From Streptomyces sp. DSM 15324 (GTDB lineage: Bacteria; Actinomycetota; Actinomycetes; Streptomycetales; Streptomycetaceae): a stretch of 64,000 nt of DNA. Below are positions 1 through 7,776 of the stretch, in pieces (within the stretch, counting starts at the first letter, position 1; every line of letters begins with the position of its first letter). A program made the translations under genes and the position numbers. The stretch lies in the NCBI RefSeq assembly GCF_001514285.1, contig NZ_KQ949023.1:1131139-1195138 (forward strand), written 5' to 3'. Under the pieces are notes generated by a model. The model searched no databases. It was not told the origin of the DNA and saw only the letters and a program-made list of their open reading frames with translations.

Positions 1-2
1 GC

Positions 3-542
3 AGCGGCGCCCTCGTCCTGTACGCGGCCCTCGGCGACCTCCTGGCCGGGCGGGAGCACGGTGCGCTCGCCGCCCCGTCGGCCGTGGCGCTCACCCTCAG
101 CATGGGCCCCGCCGAATGGCTGCTGTACCGCTTCCGCAGCGGCAGCCTGGCCGGACTGCGCACCACGGGCACCCCGCACGCCTTCCGGCGGGCGACCCTG
201 CGCACCGGCGCCGCGTGCCTCACCGCCTACCTGCTGGTCCTCCTGGCCCTCGGCCTGAGCGCCACCGCGCTGTGGCCGGACACCCCCGCCCTCACCGCCG
301 TACGCCTCGCGGACCTGCTCCTGCTGGGCGTGGTGCTGTGGACCGGGCTGCTGCTCCAGTCCTTCGGCGCGGTCCGCGGCCCGGCCGCCGTCTGCTGCGC
401 CGCGGCCGTCGCCCAGACCGTCGCCCTGCTCACCCGCCAGGCCGACCCGCACGGGGTGGCCCTTACGGTGTACGCAACGGCGGCCGCCGTCCAGGCGCTG
501 CTGGTCCGCACACTCCTGGGAAGAGCGACGGCCCACCGATGA
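3..542 (+). CDS. Integral membrane protein, 5'-truncated by the window edge
   Basis: The frame is open from the first bases, so the gene starts upstream; about 179 residues are visible. It is dominated by hydrophobic stretches (around ACLTAYLLVLLALGLSA, LADLLLLGVVLWTGLLL and the AVCCAAAVAQTVALL region), so it is a polytopic membrane protein near its C-terminus. No catalytic motif is visible. Its stop overlaps the ATG of the following GH114-type lipoprotein (ATGA), so the two are translationally coupled. Because GH114-like domains occur in Pel-type exopolysaccharide systems, a role in surface-polysaccharide handling is possible, but that is inference from the neighbour only. Confidence 0.6.
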   Translation, partial: SGALVLYAALGDLLAGREHGALAAPSAVALTLSMGPAEWLLYRFRSGSLAGLRTTGTPHAFRRATLRTGAACLTAYLLVLLALGLSATALWPDTPALTAVRLADLLLLGVVLWTGLLLQSFGAVRGPAAVCCAAAVAQTVALLTRQADPHGVALTVYATAAAVQALLVRTLLGRATAHR

Positions 543-1369
543 ACACGCGATCCCTCCTCGCGACCGCGTCCCTGCTCCTGCTGCTCACGGGCTGCACGAC
601 GGCCTCCGACGGCGGCGGCGACGGCGGCGACGAAGGCGACGGCCCGTCGACCGGCGGCGCGTCCGCGGCGAAGCGCTGGCAGCCGCGGCCCGGCACCGAC
701 TGGCAGTGGCAGCTCAGCGGCCGGCTGGACACCTCCGTGGACGTGCCGGTGTACGACATCGACGGCTTCGACCACTCCGAGGAGACCGTCGCCGCCCTGC
801 ACCGGGACGGCCGCAAGGTCATCTGCTACCTGTCCACCGGAGCCTGGGAGGACTGGCGCCCGGACGCCGGCGACTTCCCGAAGGCGGTGATCGGCGAGGG
901 CAACGGCTGGAAGGGCGAGCGCTGGCTCGACATCCGAGCGGTGGACGTCCTCGAACCCCTGATGGCGGCGCGCCTCGACATGTGCCGGGACAAGGGCTTC
1001 GACGCGGTCGAGCCGGACAACATGGACGGCTACAAGAACACCACCGGCTTCCCGCTGAAGGCGGCGGACCAGCTCCGCTACAACCGGCTGCTCGCCCGCC
1101 TCGCCCACGAACGGGGCATGTCCGTCGGCCTGAAGAACGACCTCGACCAGATCCCCGCACTCGTCGACGACTTCGACTTCGCGGTCAACGAGCAGTGCGC
1201 GCAGTACGACGAGTGCGCGGACACGACCCCGTTCATCGAGGCCGGCAAGGCGGTCTTCCACGTCGAGTACGAACTCCGGACCGACGACTTCTGCGCCGAG
1301 TCCCGGCGCCTGAAACTGAGTTCGCTGCGCAAGAAGTACGAGCTGGGGCCGTGGCGCGAGAGCTGCTAG
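539..1369 (+). CDS. GH114-family (endo-alpha-1,4-polygalactosaminidase-like) lipoprotein
   Basis: 276 residues. The N-terminus is a lipoprotein signal with lipobox LTGC (Cys19), followed by a Gly/Asp-rich linker to about residue 43. The rest resembles the GH114/TM1410 barrel: WQWQLSG near the start, CYLSTGAWEDWRPD around residues 96-109 and EPDNMDGY from about residue 158, whose acidic residues are the likely catalytic site. Family members cleave galactosamine-containing polysaccharides; PelA carries such a domain. The ATG overlaps the preceding stop, so it is co-translated with the upstream membrane protein. The stop TAG shares the palindrome CTAG with the stop of convergent cobS. Substrate is not inferable from sequence. 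Confidence 0.8.
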   Translation: MNTRSLLATASLLLLLTGCTTASDGGGDGGDEGDGPSTGGASAAKRWQPRPGTDWQWQLSGRLDTSVDVPVYDIDGFDHSEETVAALHRDGRKVICYLSTGAWEDWRPDAGDFPKAVIGEGNGWKGERWLDIRAVDVLEPLMAARLDMCRDKGFDAVEPDNMDGYKNTTGFPLKAADQLRYNRLLARLAHERGMSVGLKNDLDQIPALVDDFDFAVNEQCAQYDECADTTPFIEAGKAVFHVEYELRTDDFCAESRRLKLSSLRKKYELGPWRESC

Positions 1370-2148
1370 CCACCCAGCGTCAGGGCCACCAGGGCCGTCG
1401 TCGCCGCGGTCTCCGCCACCCCGCCGAACACGTCTCCCGTCACTCCGCCGAAGCGGCGGGTGCAGTGGCGTCGGAGCAGTTCGGCGCCGGCCAGTGCGGC
1501 CAGCAGCGCGAGGGGGGTGCGGACGGCGTCGGGGGCGCCCGCGAGGGCCCCGCAGGCCGCCGCGGCGGCCGTGAGGGCCGCGGTCAGCGTCAGGGCGGCC
1601 GGGACCGGGACCACGCCCGCCACCGCCGCGCCCAGGCCCTCCGGCCGGGCCGGCGGGACGCCCGCCCGGGCGGCCAGGGTGAGGGCGAGGCGGGCCGCCA
1701 CCGCCGAGACGACGGCCGCGACCGCGCCCCGGGCCCACGAGCCGTCGTACAGCCGGGCCAGCGCCGCCACCTGCGCGAGCAGCACGAACACCAGCGTGAG
1801 CACCCCGAACGGCCCGATGTCCGACTGCTTCATGATCCGCAGCGCGTCCTCGGCGGGCCTGCCGCTGCCCAGACCGTCCGCCGTGTCGGCCAGCCCGTCG
1901 AGATGCAGCCCGCGCGTGAGCACGGCGGGTACGGCGGCGGAGCCGACGGCGGCGAGCAGCGGGCCCGCGCCGAGGAGGAGCAGCAGCAGACCGAGGCCCG
2001 CCGCACCGCCCCCCACGACCAGCCCGACCAGGGGTGCGCACAGCATGCCGCCGCGCGCCGCCTCCCGGTCCCAGCGGCTCACCCGTACGGGGAGCACGGT
2101 GAGGGTGCCGAAGGCGAAGCGGAGACCGTGCAGCGGTGGAGGGGTCAT
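1366..2148 (-). CDS. cobS: Adenosylcobinamide-GDP ribazoletransferase (cobalamin synthase) CobS
   Basis: About 260 residues, close to the family length. CobS joins adenosylcobinamide-GDP to alpha-ribazole (phosphate) in the last step of the cobalamin nucleotide loop, at the membrane. The diagnostic motif HLDGLADTADG lies around residues 82-92, followed by MKQSDIGPFG; hydrophobic segments fill the rest (LLLLLLGAGPLLAA, LTLVFVLLAQVAAL). I chose the ATG of MTPPPLHG; an in-frame GTG six bases upstream is also possible and neither has a strong ribosome site. It lies near cobT and the cobU fusion but not in one operon with them. Its TAG stop overlaps the convergent GH114 stop. Confidence 0.92.
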   Translation of the reverse strand: MTPPPLHGLRFAFGTLTVLPVRVSRWDREAARGGMLCAPLVGLVVGGGAAGLGLLLLLLGAGPLLAAVGSAAVPAVLTRGLHLDGLADTADGLGSGRPAEDALRIMKQSDIGPFGVLTLVFVLLAQVAALARLYDGSWARGAVAAVVSAVAARLALTLAARAGVPPARPEGLGAAVAGVVPVPAALTLTAALTAAAAACGALAGAPDAVRTPLALLAALAGAELLRRHCTRRFGGVTGDVFGGVAETAATTALVALTLGG

Positions 2149-2222
2149 GGACACGGCGGCAGACTAGCCCGGACGCCGTTCCCGTGAGGCAGCCCACCCC
2201 ACCTCCCGCGACACTGGGAGGC

Positions 2223-2981
2223 ATGGGCGACTGGTGGCAGCGCAACATCGTCGAGCCGGGCAAACTCCCCCTGCTCCTCGCCCTGACCGCCTTCGTCCTC
2301 ACCTTCCTGATCACCCGGGTGATCACCCGCATGATCCGGGCGGGCAAGGGCCCCTTCGGCAACGTCAGCTCCGGCGGGGTGCACATCCACCACGTCGTCC
2401 CCGGCGTCGTCCTGATCGTCGCGGGCGGCTTCGGCGCGGTGGCGAGCGGGGTGCGCGGCTTCGGCTCCGGGGTCTTCGCGGTGGTCTTCGGCATCGGGGC
2501 GGGGCTCGTCCTCGACGAGTTCGCGCTGATCCTGCACCTCGACGACGTGTACTGGACGGAGGCGGGGCGCAAGAGCGTGGAGGCGGTGGTGCTGACGGCC
2601 GCCCTCGGGGGGCTGCTGCTGGTGGGGTCGGCGCCGTTCGGGGTGAACGACATGAGCGACGCGGAGCTCCAGGACCGGGGGACCGTGCTGGTGACCGTCG
2701 CCGTGAACTTCCTGCTGTCGCTGACCGTGCTGTTCAAGGGCAAGATCAAGATGGCCGTGTTCAGCGTGTTCGTCCCGTTCATCGGGCTGGTCGGCCTGGT
2801 GCGGCTGGCCCGGCCCGGGTCGCCCTGGGCGCGGCGCTTCTACCGGCGCCGGCCGCGCGCTCGGGCCCGGGCGCTGCTGCGGGCGTACCGGCACGACCGG
2901 CGCTGGATCGGGCCGGGGCGGGTGCTGGGGGACTGGCTCGGGGGGAAGACGGACGCGGAGCTTTCGCGCAAGGGCGCCTAG
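2223..2981 (+). CDS. Conserved actinobacterial integral membrane protein
   Basis: 252 residues from ATG 2223, which follows CTGGGAGGC; the frame extends upstream but that part reads as non-coding. Membrane segments are visible near LPLLLALTAFVLTFLITRV, VVPGVVLIVAGGFGAVASG, AVVFGIGAGLVLDEFALIL, VVLTAALGGLLLVG and LVTVAVNFLLSLTVLF. A conserved-looking HIHH cluster (His54, His56, His57) precedes the second segment and could bind a metal or quinone. The C-terminus is Arg-rich and cytoplasmic. Function unknown. Its stop TAG shares CTAG with the stop of the convergent downstream gene. Confidence 0.8.
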   Translation: MGDWWQRNIVEPGKLPLLLALTAFVLTFLITRVITRMIRAGKGPFGNVSSGGVHIHHVVPGVVLIVAGGFGAVASGVRGFGSGVFAVVFGIGAGLVLDEFALILHLDDVYWTEAGRKSVEAVVLTAALGGLLLVGSAPFGVNDMSDAELQDRGTVLVTVAVNFLLSLTVLFKGKIKMAVFSVFVPFIGLVGLVRLARPGSPWARRFYRRRPRARARALLRAYRHDRRWIGPGRVLGDWLGGKTDAELSRKGA

Positions 2982-3700
2982 TGAGAGTGGGGGTGCTTGT
3001 CCTGGTGCGGCTGCCGCGTCGGCGTGGTTGCTCGCGCAGTTCCCCGCGCCCCTTTGGTGGGACATCGTGCCGCGCCCAGTAAAGCCACCGCCGCCATCGC
3101 CGCCAGGTGCTCCTTGCCCGCCAGGTTGTTCTTCACGGCGACCTCCAGCACTATCGCCGCGGCCACCGCCGCCGCCGTCATGTACGCCCGATAGCGCCGG
3201 CCCAGGTACACCGCCAGGCCCACCACCGCCGCCGACGGGCCCGTGTCGATCACCTGGGCGTCGGTGGCGGGGAGGGTGTCCAGGGCGACGGCCGCGCGGG
3301 CGTACAGGGTGCCGGCGAGGGTCGCGACGTAGGCCACGGCCAGGGTGCGCCGGCGGCCCAGGCAGATCTCCGCGAGCCCGAACACCAGCAGGAGCTGGGC
3401 GAGGGCACCCCAGACCGGCAGGTCGAGGGCGGGGACGAAGAGCGAGAGCGGAGTGCGCAGGAGGGCGAGCCAGAGGGGGTCCGCGGCCCGGACGGCACCC
3501 AGGTCCTGCACCGGCCCGTAGCCCCAGGACCGGTTCTGCACGAGCTGGAGGACCGACGTCAGACACACCGCCGCGAGCGTCATCGGCACCGCCCGCCACC
3601 GCCGCCGCACCAGGGGCCTGCGCACGGCCGCGTACAGGGGTCCCCACTCGGCGCGGGCCCACCGGGCGACCCGACGCCGCACCGACGACCCGTCACCCAC
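2978..3700 (-). CDS. Rhomboid-like integral membrane protein
   Basis: 240 residues from a GTG that overlaps the last eight bases of the upstream DUF2156 gene, so the pair is translationally coupled. Several hydrophobic helices are visible (TLAAVCLTSVLQLV, LLRTPLSLFVPAL, LAQLLLVFGLAEICLG, YVATLAGTLYARAA). The layout and the terminal EHLAAMAAVALLG helix recall a rhomboid fold, but there is no GxSG serine motif, so it would be a non-proteolytic relative. The last roughly 30 residues are encoded through a copy of the dispersed GC-rich repeat (3032-3055), suggesting a recently extended or poorly constrained C-terminus. Function unknown, probably linked to its lipid-modifying partner. Confidence 0.75.
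   Translation of the reverse strand: MGDGSSVRRRVARWARAEWGPLYAAVRRPLVRRRWRAVPMTLAAVCLTSVLQLVQNRSWGYGPVQDLGAVRAADPLWLALLRTPLSLFVPALDLPVWGALAQLLLVFGLAEICLGRRRTLAVAYVATLAGTLYARAAVALDTLPATDAQVIDTGPSAAVVGLAVYLGRRYRAYMTAAAVAAAIVLEVAVKNNLAGKEHLAAMAAVALLGAARCPTKGARGTARATTPTRQPHQDKHPHSH
3032..3055 (-). repeat. Dispersed GC-rich element, copy 1
   Basis: Reverse-strand copy of a short element beginning AGGGGCGCGGGGAAC and ending TGCGCGA. It lies in the 3' end of the rhomboid-like gene. Four further copies occur at about 10,551, 28,272, 33,003 and 58,016. Confidence 0.7.
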
Positions 3701-5396
3701 GGGTGCCCTTCGGCAGCCCAGGCGCCGTGGGCCGGGTCGTCAGGAAGCCCTCGGCCCGGGCCGACGCCAGGGCGATGCGGGGCAGGTCGGCGCTCTTCTC
3801 GAAGAGGAGGAACCGGGGCTCCCAGATGGGCCGGTACTTGGCGTTGGCGCGGTACAGCGACTCGATCTGCCACCAGCGGGAGAAGAAGCTCAGCAGGGAC
3901 CGCCACAGCCTCAGCACCGGCCCGGCGCCCAGCCGCGCGCCCCGTTCGAAGACCGAGCGGAACATGGCGAAGTTGAGCGAGACCTGGGTGATCCCGACCT
4001 CCCGGGCCCGCCGGAGGAGGTCGATCACCATGAACTCCATCAGGCCGTTGTCGCAGTCCCGGTCGCGCCGCATCAGATCGAGGGAGAGCCCCTGCGGGCC
4101 CCAGGGCACGAAGGAGAGCAGCGCGCGCAGCTCGCCGTGCGCGTCCGTGCACTCCAGCATCACGCAGCGCCCGTCCTCGGGGTCCCCGAGCCGCCCCAGC
4201 GCCATGCTGAACCCGCGCTCGGTGGGCCCGTCCCGCCAGTCGTCGGCCCGGCGCAGGAGATGCGCCAGCTCCTCGGCCGGGATGTCCTCGTGCCGCCGTA
4301 CCCGGACCGTGTACCCGGCGCGGCGGACCCGGTTGTACGCCTGCCGGACCGTCCGCATGGCCCGCCCCTCCAGCGTGAAGTCGGCGACCTCGACGATCGC
4401 CTCGTCGCCGAGTTCGAGGGCGTCCAGCCCGTGCCGGGCGTACACCGTCCCGGCCTCCTCGCCCGCCCCCATCACCGCCGGGATCCACCCGTGCGCCCGT
4501 GCCTCGGCGAGCCACGGCTCGATCGCCCCCGGCCAGGCCTCGGGGTCGCCGAGCGGGTCCCCCGAGGCCAGGGACACCCCGCCGACCACCCGGTAGGCGA
4601 CGGCCGCCTTCCCGGTCGGCGACCAGCGCACGCTCTTCTCCCGGCGCAGCGCGAAGTACCCGAGCGAGTCCCGCTCGCCGTGCCGGTCGAGCAGCTCCCG
4701 CAGGCGTTTCTCGTCGTCCTCGGTGAGCGGGTCCACGGCCCGCCGGGAGCGGAAGGCCGCGTACAGGACGGCGAGGACGAGGGCCGTGCTCAGCACGTTG
4801 ACGGTGACGTCGACCCAGTTCGGCGGGGCGATGCCGGGGGAGCGGAAGTCGGTGATCGAGACGAGGCGGAGGGTTCCGTAGCGCCAGCGTTCGGCGAAGG
4901 TGGAGTGACCCCGGTCCTGGTTGGTCGCCGTCACCAGCAGGGCAGCGAGCAGCGACGCGACGAGCAGCCCCCCGGCGGCGACGGTCACCGCGAGTCTCGG
5001 GTTGGCCCGGTCGCCCTTGGCGTAGAACTCCCGCCGCCCGAGCACCAGCGTGCCCACGAAGGCGGCGGTCAGCACCAGCGACACCCAGTTCTGCGGGTGC
5101 CGCCGGATCTCGGGGAACACCATGGCGAAGGCGAGCAGCGCGAGGAAGGCCCCGCCGAGCCCGAGGTTGAGGATCCACGCGGCGCGCTTGCGGCGCCGCA
5201 TGGTGATCGCCAGGAACGCCGTGAACACACCGGACGCGAAGCCGGCGGTCAGCAGATACGGCGTGAACAGGTCCTCCTGGTTGTGCCGCCGCACGTCCTG
5301 ACCCAGGGAGACCCAGACCGCGCTGAGGAAGTTGACGAAGGCGACGGCACGCAGATACCAGACGGCGAAGACGGCGGCGACCCGGGCGTTTCCCAT
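3693..5396 (-). CDS. DUF2156 / MprF C-terminal-like phosphatidylglycerol lysyltransferase-domain membrane protein
   Basis: 567 residues. The N-terminal roughly 210 residues hold about six membrane helices (for example VFAVWYLRAVAFVNFL, LLTAGFASGVFTAFLAI, VTVAAGGLLVASLLAALLV). The C-terminal half is a GNAT-like DUF2156 domain as in MprF and LysX, with KAAVAYRVVGGVSLASGDPLG, a MALGRLGDP segment and LRALLSFVPWGP. MprF-like enzymes move an aminoacyl group from tRNA to phosphatidylglycerol, lowering surface charge. Whether this one uses lysine is unknown. The ATG at 5396 has no purine-rich ribosome site; a possible -10 box TATCAT ends about 9 bases upstream, so the mRNA may be leaderless. It overlaps the downstream rhomboid-like gene. 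Confidence 0.8.
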   Translation of the reverse strand: MGNARVAAVFAVWYLRAVAFVNFLSAVWVSLGQDVRRHNQEDLFTPYLLTAGFASGVFTAFLAITMRRRKRAAWILNLGLGGAFLALLAFAMVFPEIRRHPQNWVSLVLTAAFVGTLVLGRREFYAKGDRANPRLAVTVAAGGLLVASLLAALLVTATNQDRGHSTFAERWRYGTLRLVSITDFRSPGIAPPNWVDVTVNVLSTALVLAVLYAAFRSRRAVDPLTEDDEKRLRELLDRHGERDSLGYFALRREKSVRWSPTGKAAVAYRVVGGVSLASGDPLGDPEAWPGAIEPWLAEARAHGWIPAVMGAGEEAGTVYARHGLDALELGDEAIVEVADFTLEGRAMRTVRQAYNRVRRAGYTVRVRRHEDIPAEELAHLLRRADDWRDGPTERGFSMALGRLGDPEDGRCVMLECTDAHGELRALLSFVPWGPQGLSLDLMRRDRDCDNGLMEFMVIDLLRRAREVGITQVSLNFAMFRSVFERGARLGAGPVLRLWRSLLSFFSRWWQIESLYRANAKYRPIWEPRFLLFEKSADLPRIALASARAEGFLTTRPTAPGLPKGTRG

Positions 5397-5485
5397 AGGA
5401 GGGGATGATATGTCCCCTTTTCCGCCACGGCGGCGCTAAGCCACGACGGCGCAGCCGGGCAGGTGCCGGACCCGCCGCCGCCGTG

Positions 5486-6571
5486 TCACTCCTTCTCCGG
5501 CTCCTCCTCGGAGACCTCTGCCTTCTCCGGCCGCACCGGGAGTTCGGCGGCCAGGGCCGCCGCGGCCTGTACCAGCGGCAGCGCCAGCAGCGCCCCGGCG
5601 CCCTCCCCGACCTTCACGCCCTGGTCGAGCAGCGGCTCCAGCGCCATCCGGTCCAGCGCCTTCGCCTGCCCCGGCTCGCCGGTCCTGTTCGCCGCCAGCC
5701 ACCAGTCCGGCGCCCGGAACGCGATCCGCTGCCCCACGAGCGCGCACGCGGCCGCCACGACCCCGTCCAGCACGACGGGCAACTTCCGTACGGCGCACTG
5801 GAGCAGAAAGCCCGTCATCGCGGCGAGGTCGGCCCCGCCGACCGTCGCCAGCAGGTGGAGCTGCTCCCCGAGGACCGGCCGCGCCCGCCGCAGCGCGTCC
5901 CGGATGGCCGCGCACTTGCGCATCCACGCCAGGTCGTCGATGCCCTCGCCGCCCCGCCCGGTCACGACGGAGGCGTCGGTCCCGCACAGCGCGGCGACCA
6001 GTACCCCGGCCGCCGTGGTCCCGCCCACGCTGACATCGCCGAGGACGACCAGGTCCGTACCGGAGTCGGCCTCCTCGTCCGCGACCGCCACGCCCGCCCG
6101 GAAGGCGGCCTCGGCCTCCTCGACCGTCAGGGCGTCCTCGATGTCGATCCGGCCGCTGCCCCGCCGCACCCGGTGCCGTACGACGTCCTCCGGGAACGCG
6201 TCCGGCTCGCAGTCCAGGGCCATGTCCACGATCCGCACGGGCACGTCGAGGCGCCGGGCGAGCACCGAGACCGGGCGGCCGCCCTCCAGGATCTCCCGCA
6301 CCAGGTCCGCGGCGGTGCCGGCCGGCCGGGCCGAGACCTCGAGCTCGGCGACGCCGTGGTCGCCCGCGAACAGCACCACCCGCGGCCGGACGACCGGCCG
6401 CACGGGCACCGAACCCTGTGCCGCCGCCAGCCACTCACCCAGGTCGTCCAGGCGCCCCAGCGATCCGGGCGGCACGATCTGACGTTCCCGGCGGGCCTCC
6501 GCGTCGCGGCGGACGCCGCCGTCGGGGCGCTCGATCAGATCGGTGAAGTCGTCGAGATTAAGCGAGCTCAT
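5486..6571 (-). CDS. cobT: Nicotinate-nucleotide-dimethylbenzimidazole phosphoribosyltransferase CobT
   Basis: 361 residues from the ATG of MSSLNLDDF; upstream in-frame codons lack a plausible start context. CobT transfers the phosphoribosyl group of nicotinate mononucleotide to dimethylbenzimidazole, forming alpha-ribazole phosphate for the cobalamin lower ligand. Visible hallmarks are PPGSLGRLDDL near the N-terminus, VLFAGDHGVAE, LGDVSVGGTTAAG in place of the classical GEMGIGNTT, and VKVGEGAGALL with the expected catalytic Glu323. Length matches the family. The divergently read methyltransferase starts about 150 bases away; no B12 riboswitch-like structure is apparent in that gap. Confidence 0.95.
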   Translation of the reverse strand: MSSLNLDDFTDLIERPDGGVRRDAEARRERQIVPPGSLGRLDDLGEWLAAAQGSVPVRPVVRPRVVLFAGDHGVAELEVSARPAGTAADLVREILEGGRPVSVLARRLDVPVRIVDMALDCEPDAFPEDVVRHRVRRGSGRIDIEDALTVEEAEAAFRAGVAVADEEADSGTDLVVLGDVSVGGTTAAGVLVAALCGTDASVVTGRGGEGIDDLAWMRKCAAIRDALRRARPVLGEQLHLLATVGGADLAAMTGFLLQCAVRKLPVVLDGVVAAACALVGQRIAFRAPDWWLAANRTGEPGQAKALDRMALEPLLDQGVKVGEGAGALLALPLVQAAAALAAELPVRPEKAEVSEEEPEKE

Positions 6572-6721
6572 TCGCCGAACAGTACCGGCACCGGACGACC
6601 GGTTCGGCGGCACATGGGCACCCCACGGGCGCGACGTCGTTGCACCCAAGATCGATATCCCATACGTTCCGTTTTGCTGCGGAATGTCGTAGCGCTCACC
6701 CTGCCCTTCCCGGAGCCGCTC

Positions 6722-7630
6722 ATGCCCTCCCGGCCCAGGCCCATCCACGATCCGCGCCGCGACGACTGCCCGTGGTGCGGATCGAAACGCCTGCGCACCC
6801 GACTGCGGTCACCGGACCTGCGCCGGCGCAGACCGGGCACCTTCGTGGTCGACGAGTGCCGGGACTGCGCGCACGCCTTCCAGAACCCGCGCCTGACCCC
6901 CGAGGGACTGACGCTCTACGACGGTCCGCGCGACCGGCGCCACAGCCCCCGGCACCTGCGGGCGACGGCGCGCGCGATGCTGCCCTTCCCGGAACCGGAG
7001 AGCTGGCTGGACGTGGGGACGGGGGACGCCCGCTTCCCCCTGGCGGCCAAGGCGCTGTTCGCCTACACGGCGTTCGACGGGGTGGACGTGACCCCGCGCG
7101 TGCAGCGGGCACGGGCGGCCGGCCGCCTGGACGAGGCCCACCTGGGCGCGCTCACCGCCCCCGACGTCCTCTCCCGGCTGCGCGGGCGCTACGACGTCGT
7201 CAGCATGCTCCACCACCTCCCCCACACCAGGGAACCCCGGCAGGAGCTCGCCGCCGCACTCACCGCCCTGCGGCCCGGCGGTCACCTCCTGCTCGAACTC
7301 CCGGACCCCACCAGCGCGTTCGCGACGGTCCTGGGCAAGTGGTGGCACCCGCACGACCAGCCCCGCCACCTCCACCTAATCCCGCCGGCCAACCTCCTGC
7401 TGGAACTCGAGTCCCAGGGCTGCGCCATCGTCACCACCGACCGCAGCGCCGCCCACACCCCCCACGACCTGTCGACGGCGGTCTCCCTCTACTTGAACCG
7501 CACCCGCCTGCACCGCGCCGCGGGGCCCGCCACCGCCGCCGCCGCGCTGGTGGACCATGTCCTGGCCCCGGCCCTGCGCCGCACCCGCTTCTCGAACGCG
7601 TACCGGGTGATCGCCCGAAAGGCCGGGTGA
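6722..7630 (+). CDS. Class I SAM-dependent methyltransferase with N-terminal zinc ribbon
   Basis: 302 residues. Two CxxC pairs (Cys16/Cys19 in CPWCG and Cys46/Cys49 in CRDC) form an N-terminal zinc ribbon, followed by AHAFQNPRLTPEGL, typical of Methyltransf_23-like enzymes acting on small molecules or sugars. The SAM site is WLDVGTGDARF (about 95-105), with SMLHHLPH as a post-motif and LRPGGHLLLELPDP as motif IV-like. The C-terminus is short. The ATG at 6722 follows CGGAG. Substrate unknown. It stands alone, divergent from cobT, with tandem 18-base repeats behind it. Confidence 0.85.
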   Translation: MPSRPRPIHDPRRDDCPWCGSKRLRTRLRSPDLRRRRPGTFVVDECRDCAHAFQNPRLTPEGLTLYDGPRDRRHSPRHLRATARAMLPFPEPESWLDVGTGDARFPLAAKALFAYTAFDGVDVTPRVQRARAAGRLDEAHLGALTAPDVLSRLRGRYDVVSMLHHLPHTREPRQELAAALTALRPGGHLLLELPDPTSAFATVLGKWWHPHDQPRHLHLIPPANLLLELESQGCAIVTTDRSAAHTPHDLSTAVSLYLNRTRLHRAAGPATAAAALVDHVLAPALRRTRFSNAYRVIARKAG

Positions 7631-7660
7631 GCGCGGCGAGCGCCGGCCGTCGGGCGAGTA

Positions 7661-7732
7661 CGGGCGCGTGGACGGACGCGGGCGCGTGGACGAGCGCGGG
7701 CGCGTGGACGAGCGCGGGCGGGTGGACGAGCC
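7661..7732. repeat. 18-base tandem repeat, four units
   Basis: Four consecutive 18-base units of the form CGGGCGCGTGGACGAGCG (the first and last with a few substitutions) fill the gap between the methyltransferase stop and the convergent cobU fusion. A partial fifth unit follows. No gene reads through it in a credible way. Confidence 0.85.
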
Positions 7733-7776
7733 GGGCGCGTCGCGACCGGTCGAGCGGGGCCCCGCGCCCCCGGTGC

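Noticed and set aside
6572..6721. A cobalamin riboswitch upstream of cobT
   Set aside because: The B12-box-like sequence is not visible in this gap and it is too short for the whole element.
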